Part shown: piece after piece, positions 17,950 to 30,400 of the stretch
How the letters are laid out: each line of letters opens with the position of its first letter
Numbering within the stretch: position 1 is the stretch's first letter
NCBI GenBank assembly: GCA_013397795.1
Contig: VZTJ01004373.1
Coordinates: 522,932 to 586,931 of the forward strand
Reading direction: 5' to 3'
DNA length: 64,000 bases
Source: Orthonyx spaldingii
Taxonomy: Eukaryota > Chordata > Aves > Passeriformes > Orthonychidae
Notes under the pieces: generated by a model
The model's input: the letters and a program-made list of their open reading frames with translations, nothing else
Databases searched by the model: none
What the model was told of the DNA's origin: nothing
Position numbers and translations under genes: made by a program

Positions 17950-19735
17950 TTGTCTTCTGTTGGTTTGAGAAAGCTGAATTATAGCTAATGAAATGGAGTG
18001 ACCCTTGCCATTTTTCTAAATGGGATAGTGTCTGTGGGGCAAAGTTATGAGTGCAGACCTAGAACTGCTGGTCATTTATGTACCTTGTGCACAAACATTC
18101 CTCAGCTATGCCTGTTTATGTAGGCAATACTGCCTGTTACTGAGGTGTTTAATGCAGGTGCTGCTGGGAGTTGAACCAAAGTGTCACTGTATACTGTGAA
18201 AGGACAGGCAGAAACAGATTGGCAAGTGCCAGTCCTTGGAAGTCCTGTACTGTGGGGATGATTGTCCACCCTTACTGCGAGTTGACTTTGATCTCTTCCT
18301 GGTCTAGATGCCCTCTCAAGTGAAGTTTGCACAACCAGTAGGAAGCACTCATGAGGCAGGGAGCCTTGCAGTGCGTGGCTTGAAGCTGACAGCAGAGCTG
18401 TGTGGACAGCAGTGGTATGAAAAGGCTAATGAGCAAGTTTAGCTCTGGCCAGACCTACCTCGGTCCAAGTGCACAGGTGCCCATAATTGTTCCTTTATGG
18501 CCTGAGTTCATCCACCTGGCCTGGAGTTACATCTGCCCCTTAAGACTCTATTTTGCTGCAAACCACTGGTCTTGGACCTCCTATAGCTTCAGCAACAGTT
18601 TGCTTGGGAAAGTTATACATACAGTTACATTAAGCTTTTAGATTTGTCCAGCTCCACTCTAACATAAGGGTTTTTTCCCTCTTGTTACTGGAGGAGACAA
18701 TACCTTTAGTACTGATTCACAGTGGATGTTCTCTCAATTTTGCTGTGCTATGCCTTAGACCCCATTGTTTAGTTGCAGGAGTGGGTGATCACAGAAGACA
18801 GAAGGCTTGGGTCGCTCTAGGTGCTTCTTGTAAAGTGGATGCTGTGCTCTGCTCTCAGCACCCTGTCTCAGCTCATAGTTTTGTGCTTTAAGAGAAGTAG
18901 GTATATAAAGACAGTGATTCCTGGTTTTTCCATATGTAAGGATTTTTAACCCCAAATTCTAAAGGGACTGTTTGATTTTTGTGTAGGGGTTTCTATAACG
19001 ATGTATGTTCAAGGGAGTTATGGGATTAAATGCTAAGACATAGTTTTATTTGCACCTAAATATTTGTAACTCCTGTGGAGGTGCTGAACAATCAACATTC
19101 TTCATAGCTTTTGCAAGCTGTCACCTTCTCTTCTTGCTACAGAAATACTTCCTTTGAAGTTATAGTCAGTGATGTTTTATCCCTGAAGGGTTTGTAAGTG
19201 GGCTTTTTTTGAGCTATGGGGACTTTAAAACTGAATTCTGTTTTGCAGGGTAAAACACTCCTTAGGGATACTTGAGTCGAGAATTACCATTCCACAGCCC
19301 TTACGTGACAGCACAATATACAATGTGATGAGAGTTGTGAGAGTCCAGTAAAACGAAGGTGATCAGAGCAGTAACAGGAGCCCTGCCTTGGTGTGTGTGA
19401 TAGTGCAGCACTTGCACTGAGGCAGGGCTGGGCCCATCTGGCCCATTGTGCAGCATTCTGGTGCTGTCTGCTGCTGCCCAATCCCAGATTGTTCTACACA
19501 GTAACTTAATTATGGTTTTCTTCATAGGGAAGGCATAACGGGCTGGGCAGATAATACGGTTCAGAAATCCTTAAAAATGGTACTTGTTATGTAGGCAATT
19601 TTTTCTTAAAGCAGCAGAGGCGTAAGGGAAGAAGGCCTGGGTCCATCTGCGTATTTTTTCCTGGCAGTTAAAATACTTTTAGAAAAACACATTCCTTTCC
19701 CTTCTGCATGCCCTCAGGATGCATTACATTTGTAG
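17950..19735. other. Intergenic spacer NDUFB8-SEC31B
   Basis: I can support no gene, RNA or clear repeat here. Open frames are short and on both strands. The following CpG island marks the start of SEC31B. Confidence 0.55.
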
Positions 19736-19739
19736 CTAA

Positions 19740-20400
19740 GGCAAAGTTTTTCTGAGGGGGGGTGACGGCTGCCGCAGCAGAGCCCGGCTCCAGCCGCGGT
19801 GCCCTTGGCCTCCGGCGTGAACCATGTGGGACCGGTGGACGGAGCCGATTCAGGTAGCCCAAGCAGAGTGAAGCTGCCCGGGAGCACGGTCCCAGCCGCG
19901 GCCGCTGCTGAGGGGCAGCGGGGCGTGCCGGGCTGCGGAGCGGGGCCGGGTTCCGGGCCTGATGCCGCGCAGGCGCTGCGGGGCGGGCGGGCCGGGCGGT
20001 GCTCCGGGCTCCCCGCGGCCACCGTCGGAGCTCCGGGCTGCGGGAGCGAGCGGCGCGGAAGGGAGGCACGGCCGCCAGCCGGTAAGGGCCGCCCGCCCCC
20101 CGACCCGACCCGACCCGGCCCGACCCAGCCCCTCGGACACAGGGCCAGGGCAGGGGCCGGGGGCTGCCCCTGCTCTGCCGCGCCCCTGCCCCCAGCTCGG
20201 GGCTGCTGTGCAGCCCTGCCCGTCTCGCTGTCGAAACTCTGCTCCCAGGTCCCATGGCCCCGTCCTTGTCCCGGGAGCCCCGGCTGCCGTCTCCCCTCCG
20301 CCGGCCGGCTGGCAGCGGGCGGGGAACGGCTAGGGGAGCTCAGCTGTGTGACCTGGGCCGCGGAGAGGCCTCTGGCGTAGCCCAGAGCCTGTGTTTGACA
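19740..20400 (+). promoter_or_regulatory. SEC31B: SEC31B CpG-island promoter with inferred untranslated exon 1
   Basis: This is an isolated CpG island 4.1-4.7 kb before the SEC31B start codon. A good donor, GCCAGCCG|GTAAGG, sits at 20081/20082. It would splice a non-coding first exon to the acceptor at 24462, which lies ten bases before the ATG in exon 2. A short CGACC pentamer repeat runs from about 20099 to 20128. There is no TATA box. Exon 1's 5' boundary cannot be set. The long open frames across this island on both strands are a composition effect. Confidence 0.55.
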
Positions 20401-20869
20401 CCCGGTGTTCGAGGTCAATGCTTTCCTTCTAGACTCTTGCTCTTTTCACATCTGCTGTGCAGACAAGCACACTTGAGACGCGTGTATATTGCCATCTGAG
20501 CAGTGCTGTGCAATGGGCAACAGCTTCTGAAACTGCGCAGAGCACAAGAAGTTTCTTTATATACCACGGGAGCTGTCATGGAGGAATGTGTTGAGCCCTG
20601 CCCTGCAACAACCCCACCTTGCACACACCAGTGATTAGCTGAGATTAGCTGAGTGTCTCTGTGCCTTCTCTAATCGGGGTTTATAATAAACACATACGAG
20701 AACAGCCTGGCTATAGTGTGTTGGGGAGCTGTGGAAGGAGGGTGTCAGAACAGTGCAAGCAGAAGGGGCAGTACAGAGATTTTAAATCGACCCTGGCATG
20801 TGGAAACTGTAGGGACAGTTTGTGTCTTAACCATTGTGCCATGGCTGAGGGGTGTTTTTCAGATCTTAG

Positions 20870-20950
20870 GGTGGCTGCTTGTCTCCCGGGTGACCTTGGA
20901 CAAATTTTTTTTGTTCTGCCCAAGTTTCACTTTTAGTGAAGTGGGGGGAG
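20870..20950 (+). repeat. Possible MIR-like SINE relic
   Basis: The order GGGTGACCTTGGACAA ... CAAGTTTCACTTTTAGTGAAGTGGGG resembles the conserved 3' half of MIR elements (GTGACCTTGGGCAAG ... CAGTTTCC ... AAATGGGG). It is short and diverged. Confidence 0.3.
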
Positions 20951-23727
20951 GTCAGCCTATCAGGCCCTTTGTGTGCAGTGCTGAAAGTCCAATATCAGCA
21001 GGCATTGTTCAGAGAGGAATGATTGGGTGTCCAGTGGCAGGAGGAGGACTGGGAAAGTCAGTGGGAGGGGATTTATGATTGACAGTATTTGGGTGGTGCA
21101 AGAGAGAGAAGGCCTTACTAGAGTGCTGTCAGGGATAATTATTATGATAGCTTTGAGAGTCATTTGGCTCATACAACAACTATGGTCTTATTATAATGTA
21201 CTGTAAAGCCGTAAGTATTTCAGGTTAGCTAAGGTGAGGAATTTTTGCCTCTGACAGCATTGTTTGCATGGTCTAATGTAATTTGGGAATTTTCACTGTT
21301 TAGCTGCATGCTCTCCATTTCTCAGTGGTGAGGTGTGCTCTGACGTGACAGGTTTTGCTTTGCAGGCACTATTACCCCCTAAGGTCTGTGCAGGAAGCCA
21401 TGGCTGGGGAAAGCTATGGGGAGCTACAGCTTCTGTTCACTCTGTTTGGGGGTGAGATTCATTAATATATTAGATCTGTAATCGGATGGATGTCTGTAGA
21501 AGAAGGATGAGGAATTGTCATGTTTAATTAATTAGAAGTCCTGAGAAAAGCATGAGCTTTCTTGAAAGTCTTAGATGCTATTTTGAGAGATGACAGCAGG
21601 TGGCAACCTCTCCCTAATAACTCTATTGTGGAAGAGTTCAATACTTGCGAATTTTTCTCAGGCAGCTGCAAGAGTTTGCCGAAGAAGGGCTTTTTCCTGT
21701 TTTAAGGATTGTGAGTCCTCTCCTGGATGCAGACATGCATAGTGTATAAAAGGATCACTTCTCTAAAAGTAAGAGTCAAATCAGGCTTTTTTTATTTCCC
21801 TTTCATACTCACAGCTCACTAACTTGAGGAAGAGGTGCTGCTGTATCTCTGCAGATCCTCAGCTGCAGTGGAGCTGAACTGCCCAGACATTCTTAAGAGA
21901 CGGTGTGATACTGTGACCTTTTGGCTTCTTATGCATTCTCTGTGGGCCTTCTCAAGTCTGTTGGAACCACTGCTGGTTTGCCTTTAGGGCCGGGGACACA
22001 GTGAACCAGCTCAATACCTATGATCCAGCACTTCTGCAGTTGTTCTGTTGACATTGAGCCACTCTGAATGGAGTGTTGTTTACTTTCTTCCATTTGGGTG
22101 GGTTACCATGACCAAGACACTTTACCTTCACATTCTGTCTTGACTTAAGTTTGTGAAAAGAGAACAGTAATGATGCAGTAATTGACTTTCGTATGTAAAA
22201 CGCTCTATTGACAAGAAAAGCCAAGCAATTAATCAGTACTGTTCCGCACAATTTTTGCAGCTTATATTTATTTGCGCATTAAATGTAAATTATTTCAGCC
22301 ATTCAGTCAGCCCAGCACAGAGGTAAGGACGGGGAGCTTGTACCATTTACCCAACTAAGTTTGTGATGGTTGCACTCTTCAGTGATTCCTTACCAGTTGA
22401 TTTCCTGTAGGGAAGAGGTCTGTGGGCCATTGTCTATTAATGTTCACAGGGAAGTTGCCCTCTCAAAAGCCAAGAAGCAGTGAGGCCTGAATGTACAGCC
22501 AGCTCCTACAACTGAAGGGTTGTAACTGGAGGAGGAAGAGACAAGAAAGGGACTGGTGAGGAACGTACCAGCTGTCCTGCCCTCCACATCAGTGAAGTCA
22601 GGTAGAGCCTTGTGCTAGCAGACTGTTGCTAGCAGATTCACCTGGCGTCTAGGGATATTTTCATTTCCCTCTGCCCGTGCGGAGAGGAGACCTGGACAGT
22701 GTTCCTGCAGTGGCATAGAAGACATGAGTAGGTGCTGGAACATCTTGAGAAGTGCACCGCAGAGAGAATGCAGTGGACCCCTAACGAGTACCCCACCGAG
22801 TGTGTACTGGAATATTGGAAAGTAAGCTTTAGAGATTTGTTATGGTGATGAGGAATTGACCTTTCCACCTCTGTTGCTAGGGGGATGAAGAAATAGTTGC
22901 ACTTTTTTAATTGTACAGGAGTTCTGTTCAGATTCTGTTGGGCCTTAACAAAGTTGGGATAAGCTTAAGGTAAGAATAGCAGTTGGCAGTTTGAGCTTTG
23001 GGAGATACTGTTGCAGACTAATGCTGAAAAGCATTAAATAAGTTCTAATCAATCAGCATATCCTAATAGTGCATGGGAGAGAGAGAGAGAGGATGTCCTT
23101 AAGTTCTGACTGGTGAGGGAGAAGAAACCCTAAAAAAGGGTGTAGAATTATTGGCTGGGAGGTCCAAGCCCAAGAAGTAATGCTGACCAAACTTCCCCCT
23201 TGTGTGCACCTCAGGAGGCCATAGTTTCTTATAAGCCCTGCATCTGAACAGAGGGCCATGTGATGCAGGTTGTGGTTTACACAAACAGTGTCAAGTAACC
23301 AGGAGAGGTTAATCACAGCAAGCTGACAAGATGCAGATGGTTTTGCTGTGCTGCCTGCTAACAGTTTTACTTTGTTCAGCATGATACCATCTGAGCATAC
23401 AGTTCTGTTTAGCTGGAGTTAAAAGACTGCAGTGCAGCCAAGCTCGAAAAGTTTAGCAACTGCTCAGGAGAGTGACCCCACTAGCCTGCGAATGCTATGT
23501 CCACACATCATTTATGATGCTTAGAAGGCCTGTTTGTGGCCATCAGTCGAGAGGTGCTGGGTGCTTTCTCCTCAGCAAGAATGGGATCCTACATGGAACA
23601 ATAATAATTTGTATTGTATTCAATTGTATTTATATTCAGGTTTGCAGCCTCCCAGCTGCCTGCAGTTGATGTTTGATTTTCATGTAACCTGCTACATTAT
23701 TGCCCAACTAATCTTTCTCTGTAGACA

Positions 23728-23820
23728 TGGGGAAATTTTATTCCCATTTTACAGGTGTCACTTGATCTATCCTGAGTAAATAAACAGAATTATTGTCAGT
23801 GCTGAGATTGAAACCAAGTA
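23728..23820 (-). repeat. MIR-like SINE relic, antisense
   Basis: TTATTCCCATTTTACAGG at about 23740 is the antisense hallmark of the MIR 3' end, and GTCAGTGCTGAGATTGAAACC near 23795 matches the antisense core region in the right order and spacing. Confidence 0.45.
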
Positions 23821-24471
23821 GTTATTTATGGATTACTTCTTCTCACCTTCTACCATTTGCTGGCTCAAAGAGAAAGTCAAATGATTTTTTTTGTTTTTGA
23901 TTTTCAGAGGAGCAAGAACAAAGTACATTAACTGAATTGGCACATGATAGCATTGCACTTTGTTTTCTGTTGCCACATCACTTTTCTGCTTGGAATTTAG
24001 ACTGCCGTGAGATTCCTTCTGCTCCCTTTTTGCTTATGTATATACTGACATTAGCTTGTTCGGAGAGAGCAACTAGTGCTAGAACAAAATAGATTTGTTT
24101 AAATTAATTTCTGCAGCTGATTTAAACCAGCCTGGACTGAAGACTTGAGTATGCTAATTTAGATCCCCTTCTTTTTTCTGAAACTTTCTTGTAATTGGGA
24201 CACATGAAAAAGAGAGCTATATATGAAAGAAAATCTGGAGTCAGACAGTGGGATTTTGCAGAGTGTTTTTTAATGAATTCTTAAATATCCTGATTCACTC
24301 CAGTAAAACTGTATTTGCTACCTCAGGAAGTAGCAATTAACTTCACTCTTTTCAGAGCAATGTGTTCTCATCTTGGTAAGGGGACTATTTTGTTTCTGAT
24401 GTGAATATTTTCATGTCAGCTGTATCTCTCTGTTCTAAACTGTGTGTGAAATTTCTTTCAGAGTCTAGAAA

Positions 24472-27400
24472 ATGAAGCTAAAAGAAATTGAGCGAACAGC
24501 TGTTCAGGCATGGAGTCCAGCAAACAACCACCCTATTTACCTAGCAACAGGTAAAGTTCTTCACAATTTGTGAATATTAGAGTATGAATCACAGAGAAAT
24601 TTTATGTAGAGTTGTATGGGTTTTAGCTTTCAACAGTTTCTGTATTGATAGTGTCTGGAAAACTTACAAGCAATATACCAAAAACATTACAGCTTTTATG
24701 TTCTTTTAAAGTAACTGGTAGAGGGTTACTTCTGTGCCCAACTTTGACATTTTAAAGATGAGTGATTTTTCAAAGGTTGAATACATGATTTTTTGATTTC
24801 TAATTAAGACTGTATGGACTCCAGAATTGCTTGCTGTTCTGCATTACATATTGCTATGCCTGTGGGGAAAAAGAAAGGTAATTCAAGTAATATTCATTTA
24901 AGATCACTTTTACTTGTGACTGTTTTCAGTCATTATCATGTGGCTTGACAATCGAGTACGATAAACCTCTTCTCCCTAAAGTTGCCTGTTTTGGTTAACA
25001 TTCCCTATTCAGTACTTCTGCAAAACCTTAAATTTCATTTTGTTGATTTTATTAATTAATCAATCACTATTCTTATAGTAATTTTACTTCCTGAGGCAGA
25101 AAGCCATCCTGTTCACTGAGTTGGCAGCAGGCAGGTTTGTCTGTGTGGAGCTGACAGCTTTGATGGTGTTGTTGGGTTTGCATGGTAAGGCTTTGGTAGC
25201 TGAGCCAGTGCCAGCCGGCTTCCAGCCAGACCCAGCGCTGGCCGAGCCCGTCAGCGGCAGCACCTCTGGGATAACTTAGTTAATAGGAGGGAGAAAAAAT
25301 GCCCTGTGTAACTGAAGCACAAGAGAGGAGTGAGAATATGTGAGAGAAACGATGCTGCGGTCACCAAGGTTCGTGCAGAAGGATGGGCTGGAGGTGCCAG
25401 AGCAGAGATTCCCCGGCAGCTCCTGGTGAAGACCTGAGTGAGGCAGGCTGTCACCCCCATAGCCAATGGAGGTCCATGGTGGAACAGATACCCACCTACA
25501 ATCCACCATGCTGGAGCAGGTGCATGCCAAAGGATGCTGGGTCTTGTTGAAAGCCCATTCTGGAGCAGGCTTCTGGTAGGGCCTGTGGCCCCATGGGGAG
25601 AGGAGTCCATGCTGGAACAGGTTTGCTGCCAGGACTTGTGACCCTATGGGGGACTGAGGTTGGAGCAATCTGTTTTGAAAGACCACCCCATGGAGGAGAC
25701 CCAGAGGCTGAAGTTCTGGGAAGCAGATTTGTATTGGGGATGTTTGTTGAGAACAAGGCCAGAGTTTTGGTTGAACCAAAGGTCTTGGCTTGAGTTTGCT
25801 TTAGATCAGAAGCTGTGTGGTTTCATAATTTGTACTGCTTTTTAATAGTCCTTTGAGCACTTTCCATGCTGTAAGCATCACTGTGGTAACTGGGGGACTG
25901 TTTGCCTGGCGGTGTCCCACTAGGCAATGTTAAATCAACTTTAAGCTTTTATTCTATAAGAATAAGGAGAAGGAAAAAAGCCACCAGTTTGTGACTGCTA
26001 GCTGTCTGTGGGTTGTTGAGGCATGTTTAGCTGGTTAAGGTTGAAGAACTTACACTGTTCTTCAGTGTAGGTTTAGAAGGTCTGATTAAGACGTGGTCAT
26101 GGTTGAGGAGCGGTGTGCAGAAATACTTGGAATCATAATTGTAGCAGGACTTCATGATGTTACTGCATTTGTAATTTAGAGAAGAACTTAATATCAAAAG
26201 CCATAGTTGCTTGGCGATGTACATGAGTTGCGTCTATCCCAAGAAAGAAAGTTATCTGTGCAACACTAAGGTTGGTGCCTAGAATTTCCTGAAGAACTTT
26301 TAATTTCTTTCAAAGTCTTCGTCATAGTTGTTGATTCCTTTTTCTGAAGTGTTCAGACATGTCCTCTTTTGGACATTTACAACACCAAGGTTGTGTTGAC
26401 TATGAAGAATAGGTTTTCAGTGCCTTGGTTTTTTTTGTATCTTGTACTTTTGATGAAAATGCCCACTTGTGTTACCCTTGCACTTCTGCTAGGAACATCT
26501 GCCCAACAACTGGATGCATCCTTCAGTACAAATGCCACCTTGGAAATATTTGAGGTTGACTTCAGGGATCCCTCCCTGGACATGAAGCAGAAAGGAGCAC
26601 TTCCTGCCTCAAACAGGTACTAGAGGCTCATACTGATGTATCAATCAATGAAACGGGAAAGGGTTTTCTGGTGCAAGAAAGGAGAGGAGGAGATAATGTT
26701 TACAGCACATAAAGTGATCTTTTGAATCAATTGACCACTCTTCAAAAATGGATACAGATCATTTTGGGTATAAAAGTAGAGCAGTTGGACTATTAGAGAA
26801 ATCTGAAATGACTTGTATGGTGGTCCGTCAGTAGAGACATTGTATATAGTGTGAATTTGCTAGAGGCTATAGAGAGAGTAAATTTGTCTTCCAGATTTTT
26901 AAGACAAGATGATTTCTTAGGCTCATCAGTGTGGGTGACATCTGCACCCAGTGTAAAACACAGCCTTGATTTCTAACTAGCAGATTTTAAAGGGCATAAA
27001 CATGTTTTTCAGATAACAGTTCTGGAAATGAAGGCACGCAGATCTCTTAACTAATTTTCAAGAAAGTGTAGGCTAGAAGATTTCACCCACCAGTCCCATG
27101 TAAGGTCCTAAAAGTTTTAAACAAACAACAAAACAGCCAAAAAATAGAGACAAGTTTTTCCTTTGTAAGTTCCCTTTAAAAGTCTTTGGAAGGAAGCTTT
27201 TTTTTTTTGCATGCAAGAGCCAGAGTCCTCTTAAAAGGGAGATGATTGTTTAAAGTGCAGATTGATGGATGTGTTTGATAGGTGGAAATATGGATGTGAG
27301 TTTTGTCAATGGAGAGAGTGTCTTGATTTCCACTACGCATTGTGGCCTATGCCAGCTTTATTTTCTTCTTTTTTGAGGTTTCATAAGCTTATCTGGGGGA

Positions 27401-30400
27401 ACTTTGGGAATGGGTCTGCGGAGTCCTCCGGAGTGGTGGTTGGCGGAGGGGATAATGGAGTGCTGACCATGTACAGTGTGCAGCACATCTTGACTTCCAA
27501 GAGCGACCCTGTCATTGGGCAGACAGAGAAGCATTCAGGTCCTGTTCGAGCCCTGGACTTCAACCCTTTTCAGGTGTGTAACATTAAGATACCACAGGAC
27601 AGTTAACCTCCATGTTAGAAAGTACGTTCCTTTGTGTATAGAGATCTATAAAGTGAAGGAACAATTTTTAACTGAGGAGGCATGGTGGTTGTGACACAAG
27701 GCTGGTTTGAGACTCAGATTTGGGTTCTGTTCACAGCTTTGCCACTGAATTCCCCTGTGACCTTGTCCAAATCTCTTACCTCTTTATAAAAGCATGCCTT
27801 GTAATATTGTAATGCGTTAAACTATTGTCCATTCAAAATTAGAACTTGAGTTTTTTTCATTTGTTCAATTGGTGTTTAATTCAGTGAGGCTCTGATCACA
27901 CTTGAAGGGATTGCAACATAAACGAGGAGTGAATAAAACATAGTTCTTGTGGTAGCACAAAGGCAAATGGAAAACTGTCTGTAGTCTGCAGTGAGAAACC
28001 TGCATTTTCTCAGAAGAAATGTCCTTGGTGCCAAGATGCCAGAGACAGTGACTTCCAGGCCTGTGGCAGAATTTCATCATGGTTAGCAGCAACCACCTGC
28101 ACAAAACAGACAAATTTTAAATGTGTCTGTACTATGCCAAAGTGGAAGGCATGGAGGCCAGAGATGTGCTTGGTTTATAATCCAGTTAGTATCTTTATGT
28201 TTGCCAGTGGCTGTGAAATACAGCTCTCATCTCACTTTGGAAGATTTTGGGGCTTTTGCTTCTATTTATTTTTAAGAAATTTGTTCTCTTTCCCTGTGAG
28301 CAGGAATCTCAGCTGAGCTTTTCCTTTTTTTTTTTCCTACAGAGTAATCTCTTGGCTTCCGGAGCCAGTGATTCTGAAATTTTCATCTGGGACTTGAATA
28401 ATTTCAGTGTGCCTATGACTCCGGGGACTAAATCACAGGTAAGCGAGTTTTCCTCTAGGCAATACTGCTGCAGTTTTGTGTCTCAGTAGGCAAGACAACA
28501 AGATATGTATGGAGACATCCTGGCCTAGTCAGTCTGTGAAAGGGGAATGACTTTGATGTCTGTCAGGAGGAAGATGAAGCAGAAGAGACTGATTGGTTTC
28601 CTTCTTGGGGGTGGAAGAAGTGTTGTAAAGGGAGAGGAGGTAGGCTGACAAGCTCTGGAAGGATGCACTTTGCATGGATGGGTAAGCTCTTTGTGGATTT
28701 GAATCGAGTAACTGACCAGTTTATCTTGTGATCCAGCTGGGGCATGTGTGATGGATTAAGAAGGTTTACTGGACCTTCTCTGAGGAATGAATGTATTTCA
28801 GGCTTCAGCTGAGGCTTTTCATATCTCATGAAAGTCATATCCCTAGCAGAACCAGTGAGCCATTAAATGCATCTTGGCTATTGCTCTCAGATAATGTTTC
28901 CTGAGTTTGAAGAGGAAGAAGTCTCTGATCCTCTGATGCTTATTATATTATTCAGGGCAATCAGCTCCTGAAAGTAGAAAAATCATAGTAAACTTGGCTA
29001 AAAGCAGGCCAGGCTTTTCCTCCAGTAAGTCTCCTGTTTGCTTCCTTGCCTATCCTGCATTGCAGTAGATGCAATAACAGCAATTAGCCACGAATACTTC
29101 ATTGTTTTCCATCCCACTGCACTTCTGAAATGTTGTGCAAGGTCATCTTTCCATTTAAGTTCATCTGAGAATTTGGGTAGAAACATGTATGTGTGCTTGG
29201 CTGCAGTTCTCTTTGGAGTGATTTATAACTCATTTGATCAATGTAGAATCCAATACCTGCTCCTAAAATGCAAAGGTAATTTTCCAGGTGACATTCCCCC
29301 ATAGAATTTTACTATCCACTATACTCTGAGTAAAGGACTTTGCCTGGACTTTCTGGTCAGTACTACTAGTATTTCTAGTTAGTTGATCAGCAGTTGAAGA
29401 GAGGAATCTCTGTATCATCAAATCCCACATCCCTAATCCCTTAGTTAAACTAGTGACAGACTCGTGTGATTGGCGTTCCCTCAGTTTGGGAATAATGCAT
29501 GTGTGGCCTTTCCTGTCTTGGCAGCCTCATGAAGACATCAGTGTGGTGTCCTGGAACCGGCAGGTGCAGCATATCCTGTCCTCTGCTCACCCCAGCGGCA
29601 AGGCTGTGGTTTGGGACCTCAGGAAGAACGAGCCCATCATCAAAGTCAGTGACCACAGCAACAGAGTGAGTGGAGAAAGGGCTGCGTTTCTAACTAGCTT
29701 ACAGCATGCCACATGTGACTACAAAGCAGTGGCACAGACTCTTGGTACAAGTGGTTTTATTCTAGGAGCTGTTGGAACTAGTTCTCTTGGAGCTGTAGCA
29801 TCAAAGCATCTCTTTTTATTCTTTCCTAAATGAAATGGGGAAACAAGAGCCCTTACTGTTCTTAAAATTCATGCACTCTTGCATTCAGTTTCTGTGTTCA
29901 TGACTCATTTATGAGAAGCCTCCCAGCTTTCTTCCTAGGTCAGCTTTGGATTTCTGTGTGGTTAGTGGGGCTTTTTTGCTGCACAGAGAAGGTAGAAATA
30001 CTTGCTGCCTGGAGCAAGGCATTGCTGGACTTGGTTTATGTGCAGCATTCTAGGCGAGTTCAGTACAAAATGACATGGCTCTGGGCCATTTGTGCTATTG
30101 CCAGCTTGCTTTGCTGAATTTTCAGCCTGTGCTATTTTTGTCCCTAGATGCATTGCTCAGGAATGGCCTGGCATCCAGAAGTTGCAACCCAGCTAGTCCT
30201 TTCCTCTGAGGATGACCGTTTGCCAGTGATCCAAATATGGGACTTGCGCTTTGCTACCTCTCCTCTTAGCCAGCTGGAAGGACACATGAGGTGAGGACTT
30301 GCATGTTGTGTTGCATCTTTTCAAGGCAGACATCTGGGAGACTGGACTTTGGGGAACTGGGATTTTCTCCTGGGCCTGCTTTCTTTCTCATATGAATCTG

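Noticed and set aside
19668..20418. Overlapping 195-234-residue frames in the SEC31B CpG island
   Set aside because: Composition-driven frames on both strands without family similarity; the region is better explained as a promoter and untranslated exon.
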